From positions 19,152,370-19,216,369 of the forward strand of contig BROE01000022.1 of the NCBI GenBank assembly GCA_036571765.1: a DNA stretch of 64,000 nucleotides, read 5' to 3'. Within the stretch, counting starts at the first letter, position 1, and every line of letters begins with the position of its first letter. The position numbers and the translations under genes were made by a program. The notes under the pieces are model-generated. The model did no database searches and was not told where the DNA came from. It saw only the letters and a program-made list of their open reading frames with translations. Shown piece after piece: positions 10,851 through 24,795 of this stretch. Origin of the DNA: Plecoglossus altivelis. Its lineage: Eukaryota; Chordata; Actinopteri; Osmeriformes; Plecoglossidae.

Positions 10851-13800
10851 CAACCCTCATATCAACCTCATAGAGACTCACTCCTCTTTCTCCTATCTAG
10901 GCTAGTCCCAGGCAGTGACAGAACAGCCTGATCTAGTGGTTCTGACTTGTGTGGTTAGAGGCTCAGATTGAGGCCTTGCTATTGGAGCATCTCCACTCAC
11001 GATGTCTGCGTCTCCGTAGAAAGCCGCCAGGTCGAGCGGCGTGCGCCCGTTCTTGTCAGTGTGGTCAAGCTCCGCCCCCTTCTCCACCAGGAACGCCACC
11101 ACGCTCTTGTGGCCCTTCAGACACGCCCAGCTGAGGGGCGTGAGTCCCTCCTTATCCATCGACGTCAACAAGGCACCTTGGGGACGGTCACAGGGTCAGC
11201 ACATGCACGCACACACGTGATCACATGTGCATGTGCACACAAACACCATGCACCTGAAGACTTTTTAGAGAAGGACAGATTGCTCATGTCTGGTTAAAAC
11301 CTAAATACAAACAAACTGCATAGTAAAGTAAGTGAATATATAAAATAATTACACTTAGAGTGCACTTCTAAATGTGTAGATGTAAATACATGTTATGAAA
11401 ATGCATTAAGCTTTAGTACAAAAGGTTATTTTCCTGTGTGGTACTGTATTGTTCCAGGATCCAGCCCTGACACACTATGTGCTCAAGTCCTGATTGATGT
11501 GCAGATTCCAAGTTATTATGTGCACAATAGTTAGCTGTGTATGCTGAATGAGAAATGTTCAAATGTTTGTGCGTATGGTGAGTGTGAGGTTGTCATGGGA
11601 ACACAGTGCTGCTTCACCTTTAGACAACAGGAAGTCCACCGTGCTCAAGTGGCCTTCACAGGAAGCCACCATGAGGAGAGTCCTGCCCTGCTTGTCACTC
11701 ACATTCACATCAGCCCCGTGTTGCAGCAGCAGCTCAGCTATCTGTACACGCACGCACACACGCACGCACACACACACACACACACACACAGTGTGAGCCC
11801 AACACAGTACCCATCATGCCACAGCACCGTGAGGTTCCTCTGACGTGCACAGGTGGTTTGGGGCCAGTGGGCGTGCTGGCCCCCTGCAGTGCAGTGCTCT
11901 GGGGTCTCACCTGCCAGTGGCCCTGCCGCACGGCGCAGAACAGCGGAGACACGCCCCTGCGGTTCACCTGCTGCACCACAGCTTCCTGCTCCAACAGGAA
12001 GCCACACACATCCATTTTGCCCCTGCCGGCTGCAGCTGTCAGCGCTGGAGAGGAGAGAGAGAATATTAGAAAACAGATCAACAGAGACCAATGGACAGCA
12101 AGGACACTGAGACAGAACAGTAGAACATGTCCACAGGAACACTGAGACAGAACAGTAGAACATGTCCACACTAACACTGAGACAGAACAGTAGAACATGT
12201 CCACAGGAACACTGAGACAGAACAGTAGAACATGTCCACACAAACACTGAGACAGAACAGTAGAACATGTCCACAGGAACACGTGAGACAGAACAGTAGA
12301 ACATGTCCACAGGAACACGTGATACAGAACAGTAGAACATGTCCACACAAACACTTGAGACAGAACAGTAGAACATGTCCACACAAACACTGAGACAGAA
12401 CAGTAGAACATGTCCACACAGACACGTGATCTATCCTACAGCAGCCCAGCTAAATCCACTGCCAATGTCAATTTAATCCAATGTTACACAAGAGCCACGC
12501 TGATCTAATCAGATGAACACAACATATCCCTGTAAGAGAGACAGACGAGGGCTGCTTGCATCTGAATTATAGATATCAACGATTATGTCAAACAATACGC
12601 GCTGATTGAATTGCTGTTTTTCAACTGGCTGAATGAATCTGGCATCCATCTGGCTGTCTTTGTCCTGCCTGAATACAATCACACACACCATCACAGGAAG
12701 AGGGAGTTTGTCCCCAGGAACAACCTCAACAACACTTTTCTGAATAGCTCAGGAACATTACATGGATTACAGAATAACATTTCAGTTGCAATGCAGTCAT
12801 TCTTGTAAACTACTATATACGTAATATCCCATTCGAGACTAGTATGAACTATATCTCAGCATGTTTACAGCAGAATACAGGCCTAGCATTCATCCACACT
12901 AACACAGCCTCTGCTAATCTAATCAGGTTTACAACCAGACCACTCGGTGCCACTAATCACAGTGATGAAAGATTTGCATTAAGATCATTCTACAGCATTC
13001 CCTCCCAGTTTAGCATCCAGTCAGCAGGTAGACAAACGCATTCAACCTAAACTGTTTGTAGTTCCTCCTGGACGCGTTAGTGAAGCAGCAGCTCTGCTCA
13101 GCCGTACAAACACACCCAGGACCCTGGAGTCGTCCCTGAAGACACCCTGAGAGGACGCACACTGAAGGAGACACTACCTCGGAGGTCATCAAAGACAGAC
13201 GGAGAGACAAGTAGAGAGACCAGCGCAGCTCTCTGATTCCCCCAGGCAGATCAAAGTTCTTAGTCACCAGTGACATCTTTCTAGACAGGGCTGACAGCCA
13301 AGTCACCACGCCTTCCCTCCTCCCTCTCTCCCCCTCCTCCCTCTCTTCCCTCCTCCCTCTCTTCCACCCCCCTCTCACCCACCCTCCCTCCTACCCCTCC
13401 TCCCTCTCTCCCCCTCCCCTACTCCCCCTCCTCTTACTACCCTCCTCCCTCTCCCCCATCCCCCTTCTACCCCCTTCACCTGTCTCACTCCTCCCCCTCC
13501 TCACTCCTCTCCCCCTCCTCCCTCCTCTAACTCTCTCACCCCCCTACTCCTCTCCCCCTCCTCCCTCTCTACCCCTCCCTCCCATCCCCTCCTCCCCCAC
13601 TACCTCATCCCCTCTTCCCTCCTCCCCCTCCGCCCCCTCCCCCTCCCCCTCCTCTCTCTTTCTCTATCTCCCTCTGTCTTTCTTTTTCTGTTTCTCTCCC
13701 TCTCTACTCTCCCGTCCCACTCTCTCCCCCCTCCTCACTCTCTCCCCTCCTCCCTGTCCTCACCCTCCCCTTCTCCCGCCCTCCCTCTCCCTCCCTGTCC

Positions 13801-16800
13801 TCAACTCTCCCCCCTCCCACTCTCTCCCACCTCTCCCCCCCCCACTCTCCCCCCTCCTACCTTCCCTCCCCCTCCTCCCCTCCTGCTTGTACAATGACTG
13901 TTGACCTGTCCTGGACAAGGGAGGTAGGGATGTTCGTTTTTATATCTGATTGGGCACTGGGACGTTTTCAAAGTATCAATTTAGCACCGGTCTTGCAAAA
14001 AACACACAATAAGCCACACCCCAAGAGACTGCTCACACGCAGTCTGGGGTCATTTCAGAAGACAATGTGGTTGTCCTAAATTTGACCTCATCTTACGGAT
14101 AGCATTACACAAAGGACAGGCTCTTCCTCAACAAGATTCACCTTAACGAAAACTCACGCCTGTCCTCTACCAGAGCCTGGGGGGGGACAGCCTGAGGAAC
14201 CAGGTGCACTGGTTCTTCCTAACAGGAAGACAGATTAACCAAGTGACTGGTTCCAGCCTAACCGAGACCAGATACCAGAGGGAAGGTGCTCCTAACAGGA
14301 GACAGATACCAGAGTGGATGGTTCTCCTCCTAACAGGAGACAGATACCAGAGTGGATGGTTCTCCTAACAGAACAGATACCAATGATGTTTCTCCCAACA
14401 GGAACAATACCAGAGTGGATGTTCCCTCCAACAGGGAGACAGATGACCAGGTGATCTCCCCTAACAGAACAGATACCCAGACACTGGAAAGGAGCCCAGA
14501 GTGGATGTTCTACCTCCTAACAAGGAGACAGATACCCAGACAACTGGAGGAGGAGGGCCAGAGGGAGGTTCCCTCTAACAGGAACAATACCAGACACGGG
14601 GGGAGGAGAGGCCAGAGGGATGGTCCCCCTAACAAGGAACGATACCAGAGTTTGATTGTCTTCCTCCATAACAGGAGTACCAGATACCCAACACGAGAGA
14701 GGGCCAGAGGGATGGTTCTCCCTCCTAAAGGAGACAGACTACCAAGTGGAATGTTCCTCCTCCTAACAGGAGACAGATACCCAGGCACTGAGGAGGAGGC
14801 CAGAGTGGATGGTTCTCCTCCTAACAGGAGGCAGATACCAGGGTGGATGGTTCTCCTCCTAACAGGAGGCAGATACCAGGGTGGATGGTTCTCCTCCTAA
14901 CAGGAGGCAGATACCAGGGTGGATGGTTCTCCTCCTAACAGGAGGCAGATACCAGGGTGGATGGTTCTCCTCCTAACAGGAGGCAGATACCAGGGTGGAT
15001 GGTTCTCCTCCTAACAGGAGACAGATACCCAGACACTGAGGAGGAGGCCAGAGTGGATGGTTCTCTTCCTAACAGGAGACAGATACCCAGGCACTGAGGA
15101 GGAGGCCAGAGTGGATGGTTCTCTTCCTAACAGGAGACAGATACCCAGGCACTGAGGAGGAGGCCAGAGTGGATGGTTCTCTTCCTAACAGGAGACAGAT
15201 ACCCAGGCACTGAGGAGGAGGCCAGAGTGGATGGTTTTCCTCCTAACAGGAGACAGATGCCAGAGTGGATGGTTCTCCTTCTAACAGGAGACAGATACCA
15301 TAGTGACTGGTTCTCCTCCTAACAGGAGACAGATCCCCAGACACTGAGGAGGAGGCCAGAGTGGATGGTTCTCTTCCTAACAGGAGACAGATACCCAGGC
15401 ACTGAGGAGGAGGCCAGAGTGGATGGTTCTCTTCCTAACAGGAGACAGATACCCAGGCACTGAGGAGGAGGCCAGAGTGGATGGTTCTCTTCCTAACAGG
15501 AGACAGATACCCAGGCACTGAGGAGGAGGCCAGAGTGGATGGTTCTCTTCCTAACAGGAGACAGATACCCAGGCACTGAGGAGGAGGCCAGAGTGGATGG
15601 TTCTCTTCCTAACAGGAGACAGATACCCAGGCACTGAGGAGGAGGCCAGAGTGGATGGTTCTCTTCCTAACAGGAGACAGATACCCAGGCACTGAGGAGG
15701 AGGCCAGAGTGGATGGTTCTCTTCCTAACAGGAGACAGATACCCAGGCACTGAGGAGGAGGCCAGAGTGGATGGTTCTCTTCCTAACAGGAGACAGATAC
15801 CCAGACACTGAGGAGGAGGCCAGAGTGGATGGTTCTCCTAACAGGAGACAGATACCAGGGTGGATGGTTCTCCTCCTAACAGGAGGCAGATACCAGGGTG
15901 GATGGTTCTCCTCCTAACAGGAGGCAGATACCAGGGTGGATGGTTCTCCTCCTAACAGGAGGCAGATACCAGGGTGGATGGTTCTCCTCCTAACAGGAGG
16001 CAGATACCAGGGTGGATGGTTCTCCTCCTAACAGGAGGCAGATACCAGGGTGGATGGTTCTCCTCCTAACAGGAGGCAGATACCAGGGTGGATGGTTCTC
16101 CTCCTAACAGGAGGCAGATACCAGGGTGGATGGTTCTCCTCCTAACAGGAGGCAGATACCAGGGTGGATGGTTCTCCTCCTAACAGGAGGCAGATACCAG
16201 GGTGGATGGTTCTCCTCCTAACAGGAGGCAGATACCAGGGTGGATGGTTCTCCTCCTAACAGGAGGCAGATACCAGGGTGGATGGTTCTCCTCCTAACAG
16301 GAGACAGATACCAGAGTGGATGGTTCTCCTCCTAACAGGAGACATATACCCAGACACTGAGGAGGAGGCCAGAGTGGATGGTTCTCTTCCTAACAGGAGA
16401 CAGATACCCAGGCACTGAGGAGGAGGCCAGAGTGGATGGTTCTCTTCCTAACAGGAGACAGATACCCAGACCCTGAGGAGGAGGCCAGAGTGATGTTCTC
16501 CCTCCAACAGAGACAGATTCCAGAGTGGATGGTTCTCCTAACAGGAGACAGATACCCAGACACTGAGGAGGAGGCCAGAGTGGATGGTTCTCCTCCTAAC
16601 AGGAGACAGATACCAGGGTGGATGGTTCTCCTCCTAACAGGAGACAGATACCCAGACACTAAGGAGGAGGCCAGAGTGGATGGTTCTCTTCCTAACAGGA
16701 GACAGATACCCAGGCACTGAGGAGGAGGCCAGAGTGGATGGTTCTCTTCCTAACAGGAGACAGATACCCAGGCACTGAGGAGGAGGCCAGAGTGGATGGT

Positions 16801-19800
16801 TCTCTTCCTAACAGGAGACAGATACCCAGGCACTGAGGAGGAGGCCAGAGTGGATGGTTCTCTTCCTAACAGGAGACAGATACCCAGGCACTGAGGAGGA
16901 GGCCAGAGTGGATGGTTTTCCTCCTAACAGGAGACAGATGCCCAGACACTGAGGAGGAGGCCAGAGTGGATGGTTTTCCTCCTAACAGGAGACAGATGCC
17001 CAGACACTGAGGAGGAGGCCAGAGTGGATGGTTTTCCTCCTAACAGGAGACAGATGCCCAGACACTGAGGAGGAGGCCAGAGTGGATGGTTTTCCTCCTA
17101 ACAGGAGACAGATGCCCAGACACTGAGGAGGAGGCCAGAGTGGATGGTTTTCCTCCTAACAGGAGACAGATGCCAGAGTGGATGGTTCTCCTTCTAACAG
17201 GAGACAGATACCAGGGTGGATGGTTCTCCTAACAGGAGACAGATACCATAGTGACTGGTTCTCCTCCTAACAGGAGACATACCAGGGTGGATGGTTCTCC
17301 TAACAGGAGACAGATACCATAGTGACTGGTTCTCCTCCTAACAGGAGACATACCAGGGTGGATGGTTCTCCTAACAGGAGACAGATACCATAGTGACTGG
17401 TTCTCCTCCTAACAGGAGACATACCAGGGTGGATGGTTCTCCTAACAGGAGACAGATACCAGGGCGGATCATCTTCCAACCACAAAATAAAAAACCCAAC
17501 ACTGAACGGAGCCAAAGTGAGTTCACCTCCAAACCCTCATAACACAAGCGCAATCTTCGACCACGCTGCTCGAGACCGTAGCCTCACTCCTGAATCCATA
17601 TCTCCCACAGTGGGAGGCTCGACGGATACATCGAATAAGCATCACGGCATCACACAGACAGGCGTCCACACAGACAGGCGTCCACACAGACACAAGCGTC
17701 CACACAGACAGGTGTCCACACAGACACAGGCGTCCACACAGACGTACACACAGACACAGGCGTCCACACACACACAGGCGCCCACACACACAACACACAG
17801 GCATGCCAACACAGACCAGCATCCACACAGGGAACGTACACACAGCACACTAGGCGTCCACACAAGACACAGCGTCCACAACAGACACAGCTCCCACAGA
17901 CAACAGGTGCCCACAAGACACAGACTTTACACACAGACACACATACACACTATACACACACTACGCACACATATTACACAACACACACAGTCTTCAGATT
18001 ACACAGCACAGGCAGTCCTCAGATTACACAGCACGCACAGTCTTCAGATTACACAGCACAGGCAGTCCTCATATTACACAACACACACACATGCTATGTA
18101 GTCTCATACACAGACACCCACACAGACGCACACACAGACACAGACAACACACAGACACAAGGCGTCCAACACCAGATCATGCGTACCACACAGACTACAA
18201 ACACAGACACAGACCACCTATGACACCATCTACGAACCCCCCCACCGCACGCTCAAAGACTCAACCTGCACACTCCCCAAACACCCCCCTCCACGTCCCG
18301 CACCCGTCAACAGGCCCACACAGACAGCGCCACACAGACACCCACACAGAACACAAGCCTCCACACAGACACACACAACACACGCACACACAGACGACAC
18401 ACCAGACACACACACAGACGGTACAAACACACACAGCATACACACAGACACAGGCTCACACAGACGACACACAGACAAACAACCACACAGGACACAGGCG
18501 CCACACAGGACACGGCGCCACACGAGACAACACTACAGACACAAAGGCAAGAGACACACAGACAGGCGTCCACACAGACGTACACACAGACACAAGCGTC
18601 CACACAGACAGGTGTCCACACAGACACAGTCGTACACACAGACGTACACACAACACAGCGCCACACAGAGCCACAACACAGCGTCACACACAGACACAAC
18701 ACACAACACAGACACAACACAACACAACACAAAACAACACAACACAACACAGCGCCCAACACAACACAGGCGTACACACACGTAACACACAACACAGCAG
18801 CACACAGGGACACACACAGACAGCAGCAACAGACACAGACACACGCCCACACAGACGTGCACGACAGACACAGGCATACACACAACACACCTCCACACAG
18901 GTACGCAACAGACACAGCCCACACAGACCTACACAACAGACGACACACAACACAAGCGGTCCAACACAGACCACAGCGCCACACAGACACACATACACAA
19001 CACAGCAACACACAGCACAGCAAACACAGACACAGCGAACACACACAGACGTACACACAGACGTGCACACAGACACAGGCGTCCACACAGACGTACACAC
19101 AGACGTCCACACAGACACAGGCATACACACAGACACAGGCATACACACAGACACAGGCATACACACAGACACAGGCATACACACAGACACAGGCATGCAC
19201 ACACATCTGCATCAGTACAGACGAATACATAAACACAGACTCTCCAAGTACACTTACCAAGCGCTTTGCCACACACACTCAGACGTCTGATCCCATTTTA
19301 TTCCCCCCACACACACAAGGCATAAATATGCTAAATATGTGGCTCTCCATGGCAGCATTTTCAATGTGAATAGATATTTCTCAGACAGCTCATTCACTGA
19401 GGGAGTGTATAGGAGGGGTGAGTTCTTGGGGATGTGAATGTCAGATTCCCAGGACTGACATTTAGGCCAGGGTTTGTGTGTGTTTCTCGGCAGTCACCCA
19501 GCACCGACAGAGTGAGGTCATTAAACCCTCCAGGCTGAACTGGCAGTAGCCCAGTCAGAGTTTGAGCTGTGTCACACACGAAAGCGTCTCTTAGCGACCA
19601 CCTGTTTGCATTTGATCCAGCAGCCTTCTTTATGAGACCTTCTTTATGACTGCAGCCCTGGGTCAGGCTTGAATCCATCAACAACCCTAAGAAGGCTTTA
19701 ACCAACCTCATTGTCTCTACGGGAGGGACGGGAGAGGAGCGGGAAGATAAACGCCCTCTGAGTGCACCCCCGTCCCACCCCCGTATACAAATTCAACACA

Positions 19801-19984
19801 TCCCAAAACTAAGACATGAATCAATATTTTCCTGCACTTGTTATGAATCAGTGCCAGGTGGCTAAGTCTTCCTTTGAACAGTGGCTCACCAGGAGAGGCT
19901 GTGTGTGTGTGTGTGTGTGTGTGTGTGTCAGTGTGTGTGTGTGTGTGTGTCAGTGTGTGTGTGTGTGTGTCAGTGTGTGTGTGT

Positions 19985-20017
<33 letters not shown>

Positions 20018-22698
20018 TTAGGTCTTGGTGATTCAGTAAATGCTTGTCTGCCACCCATGGCCTGCTGTCCAATCAGCATGTAACACAGCGTTACCTAACC
20101 CTCACGCTATTGGACACCAGAGGGGCGTGGCTGTGATGTGACAGGGCCAGGTGGGTGGAGCTTCATCTTGTGCTGCTGCTCCAGGTACACAGGTGACTTT
20201 GTGGAAGCATGGAGGGGTGACTGCCATCACACACAGTAAAGATCATCCAGACAGGACAAGGAGGGAGTATATCGACCCACAACTCTTAACAGAGATTGTT
20301 TTTACCTGTCTGTCCAGGAGAGGTCGTTTTGACAGATCTTTAGCAGATATTTTAAGGGTGGCCTGGACAGAACTCAGATCAAATCAACTTTTTGTCTGTC
20401 TCTTGGCGAGCACAGCCCCATCGCTCAGTGCCAGCCCCCGCCCGTGTAGAGAGCAGCAGCTCTCACTGATGAGAAGCCATTTCTAAAGCTCTTTGTCCCT
20501 GGCTTGTAACAAGCCCAAACACCCCCAGCAGCTACCAGGCCATGCATTCTGGAGAAGCACCAGTTAGCGACAGTGAGACTAGTCTTCTATCAGCTAATAG
20601 GGTGACCTACATCCCTCAGCTATTTGTCACTGCTACGGCAGGCTGCCATTGGACAATGCACAGAGACAGCATTGTTCCAGGGCTTTCTGACACTGCTCTG
20701 GTGGGGTTAGGGTAGGATGCTCTAGAAAGCACACATTAAACCAGCTGGACAAAAGATGTCAACTGCTGGGTCATTTGCGTCCTGAAATCTGGTCCACAAG
20801 CCTGTGCGATCATCAGCCTGTTTCGACTAACGAGGGTTATTTCCTGCTCTGCTGCACAGTGATGCACAAACACAGCATGCTTAATGTGGATCAGTACAGC
20901 TGCTAATGGGCTGCTGTGAAATATTAAACACATTTTGAAACTCCTCCTGAATCTCTAACAGTACCACATCCTCTGCATGTGGCAGGGCGTCTCCCACCTC
21001 CTGCAGTCCTTCTGCCCCAAGTGTCTGCCCCAGGTGTCTGCCCCGGTTGTCTACCCCAGGTGTCTGCCCCAGGTGTCTACCTCAGGTGTCTACCCCTGGT
21101 GTCTACCCCTGGTATCTACCCCAGGTGTCTGCCCCAGGTGTCTACCTCAGGTGTCTGCCCCAGGTGTCTGCCCCAGGTGTCTACCTCAGGTGTCTACCTC
21201 AGGTGTCTACCCCAGGTGTCTACCCCAGGTGTCTGCCCCAGGTGTCTGCCCCAGGTGTCTACCCCAGGTGTCTACCCCAGGTGTCTGCCCCAGGTGTCTG
21301 CCCCAGGTGTCTACCCCAGGTGTCTGCCCCAGGTGTCTGCCCCAGGTGTCTGCCTCAGGTGTCTGCCTCAGGTGTCTGCCCCAGGTGTCTACCCCAGGTG
21401 TCTGCCCCAGGTGTCTGCCCCAGGTGTCTGCCCCAGGTGTCTACCCCAGGTGTCTGCCCCAGGTGTCTGCCCCAGGTGTCTGCCCCAGGTGTCTACCTCA
21501 GGTGTCTGCCCCAGGTGTCTGCCCCAGGTGTCTGCCTCAGGTGTCTCCTCATGAGGACCGCCCTTCACACTCCTGCTTTGAAACACTTCCTGTTTCCTGC
21601 TCAACTTTACGCATCGTTCTCACAATTAATCTCAAAGAGCCTCGTCTGTTGGTCTGCTCCATAATGACAAGCATCGTCTCTCTCGTCTGGCCTCAATCCC
21701 CCAGCCTCTCTCATCTGGCCTCCTTCCCCCAGCCTCTCTCATCTGGCCTCCTTCCCCCAGCCTCTCTCATCTGGCCTCCTTCTCCCAGCCTCTCCTGCCC
21801 AGGCTCTCTCATCTGGCCTCCTTTCCCCAGCCTCTCTCATCTGGCCTCCTTCCCCCAGCCTCTCCTGCCGAGCCTCTCTCATCTGACCTCCTTTCCCCAG
21901 CCTCTCTCGTCTGGCCTCCTTCTCCCAGCCTCTCTCGCGTAAAGGGACAAACCCCCCAAACGATTCTCTCCCTCTGGGACACTGCTGGTTCTTGTTCAGC
22001 TGGGTCTCTAACAGAGGCTGGTGTTCTGCACACACCCCAGGTGTTCACTGGAGGATGAGGACAGGTGTTTAATAGCTGTAAATGAAATACACGGACGAAA
22101 CAAGGCCTAACTGGAGTCTGTCTCTGCTCTCTGACTAAACAAGAGCTGACTAAACAAGTCAAGCAAGAGGGGAGGGGGGAGGGGAGGGTAATAGGAGGGG
22201 AGGGGGGGTGTAGGAGGTGGGGGGGATAGGAGGTGGGCTGGAAGCATACCTGTCTCTCCCCACAGGGTGTCATGGCCGTCAATTTGCACAGCATGGCCAT
22301 TATTCAATGCCAGCAAGCCTTTCACAACCTGGCAGGACAAAACAAAAAAACAATGTTTGATTAATGACTCAGAAAGTCAGCGTATATGGTCAGGCGAGTC
22401 CTCCAGTACTTCCACAGTCCTCCTTGATGATTACATGGCCAAAAGAAAAAGTAAAGAGAAGCAAAGCATGTGCAATGAAACAACTTGAGCTGGTCAATAA
22501 ATACTTTCCAGAGTGAACTTGGCTTTTTGCTAAGTGATAAATGAATCAATCCAGACCGAAGTGCTGAATCCTACGTTATACGTGTGGGAAATAACAGAAC
22601 ACAGAACCAGTCTTATTAATACAGAAGTGTTTGGGCCTGGTGATAGCCTGCTCTCCTCTCTCTCTACTCTCTCTCTCTACTCTCTCTCTCTACTGTCT

Positions 22699-22746
<48 letters not shown>

Positions 22747-24700
22747 CTCTCTCTACGGTTCTCTCTCTCTACGGTCTCTCTCTCTTAGCTCTTCTCTCTA
22801 CTTGTCTCTCTCTCTCCTCTCTCTCTACTCTCTTTCTCTCGTCTTTCTGTCTCTCTCTTCTCTCTATCTCTCTCTCTCTTTCACTCTTCCCTCTCCCCAC
22901 TCCCTCCCTCTCTCTCTCTCTGTCTCTCTCTCTCTCTATATATATATATTGACGACCGTCCATCCCATATATATAATATATATATATATTATTATATATA
23001 TGGAGGACGGGTCAATACTTCTGCTCCTTCATCCTGCAGCTCGTGGGACAGAGCGAGGAGTCACGGCCCTGTTAATGAGGCCGGCACAAACCTACACAGT
23101 TCAGCAGAGCACCTGCAGGTGGAGGAGGACGGAGGAGCGTGGTGGTTTGAGCGGGAGACAGAGGAGGTGGAGCAGAGAGGAGGACAGAGGAGTGGTGTTG
23201 AGGGGAGGACAGATGAGGTGGTGTTGAGGGGAGGACAGAGGAGGTGGAGCAGAGAGGAGGACAGAGGAGGTGGTGTTGAGGGGAGGACAGAGGAGGTGGA
23301 GCAGAGAGGAGGACAGAGGAGGTGGTGTTGAGGGGGGAGGACAGGGAGGTGGGGAGGGAGGAAAGGAGAAAAATAAAGGGGGGGAAGAGGGAGGGGAGGA
23401 CAGGGAGGGAGGGTGGAGCAGAGAGGAGGGTGCGAGCAGAGAGGAGACAGAGGAGGGGGGGGGGGAGAAGAGGATGGGAGGGCTGGGGAGAGGAGGATGG
23501 GAGGGCAGCAGGAGGGAGTGGTGGGAGGGAATGAGAGAGAGAAAAAAAATACATAGAAGGAGAGCGAGAGGAGGACAGAGGAGGTGGTGTTGAGGGGAGG
23601 ACAGAGGAGGTGGTGTTGAGGGGAGGACAGAGGAGGGTGGAGGAGGTGGAGCTGAGAGGAGGTGGAGCAGAGAGGAGGACAGAGGAGGTGGTGTTGAGGG
23701 GAGGACAGAGGAGGTGGTGTTGAGGGGAGGACAGATGAGGTGGTGTTGAGGGGAGGACAGAGGAGGTGGAGCAGAGAGGAGGACAGAGGAGGTGGTGTTG
23801 AGGGGAGGACAGAGGAGGTGGTGTTGAGAGGCTTGGCTCCTGTCCCCTCTGAGAGAAACATGGAGGTGTGAAGGAGGACAAGGCATAATAGGGTCAGTGG
23901 GAGGGGTAGAGGGGTGGATCTGGGCTGCGTCCAGTGCTCAGGGTATAATAACTGCTGTAAGGTAGGTGGTGAACAGCAGAACTGTGGAAGTAGCATGTTT
24001 CTCAAAATAGGTGTCTTTCAGAAATGTTCAAGGTTCTACTGAATGGCTCCGGTTCAGTATGTGGGTGTTTAATCTAACATGAATGTTCCTTTTGTGTATG
24101 TGTTCATGTTCTTGTTATGTATGTGTGTGCATGTGCTAGGACTGTGCATATGTGCTTGCATGAGTAGGTGCTGGGATTGTGTGTGTGTGCATGTGTTAGG
24201 ACTGTGTGCATGTGCTAGAACTGTGTGTGCGTGCTTGCATGTGTAGGTGCTAGGACTGTATGTGCGTGTGTGCATATGCTAGGACTGTGTGTGTGCATGT
24301 GCTAGGACTGTGCGTGTGTGTGTGTGCGCATGCATGCTAGGACTGTGTGTGTGCTAGGACTGTGTGTGTGTGTGTGCATGTGCTAGGACTGTGTGTGCGT
24401 GTGTGTGTGTGTGCATGTGCTAGGACTGTGTGTGTGTGTGCATGTGCTAGGACTGTGTGTGCGTGTGTGTGTGTGTGCATGTGCTAGGACTGTGTGTGTG
24501 CGTGTGCTAGGACTGAGTGTGTGCGTGTGTGTGTGTGTGCGTGTGCTAGGACTGAGTGTGTGCGTGTGTGTGTGTGTGTGTGTGCGTGTGCTAGGACTGT
24601 GTGTGTGTGTGTGTGCGTGTGCATGTGCTAGGACTGTGTGTATGTGTGTGTGCATGTGCTAGGACTGTGTGTGAGCGTGTGTGTGTGTGCGTGCGTGCTA

Positions 24701-24734
<34 letters not shown>

Positions 24735-24758
24735 CGTGAGTGCGTGTGCTAGGACTGT

Positions 24759-24795
<37 letters not shown>

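Noticed and set aside
18091..19290. 399-codon Thr/His-rich plus frame and opposing 323-codon Cys/Val frame
   Set aside because: Both are low-complexity readings of a CA-rich array whose core has sequencing errors.
19394..19711. 105-codon minus frame in unique intron DNA
   Set aside because: No recognisable motif, and no splice pair in a phase that would join it to tanc1.
23061..24005. 314-codon Ser/Pro/Leu minus frame
   Set aside because: Repeat product of the purine minisatellite, with no start context or domain.
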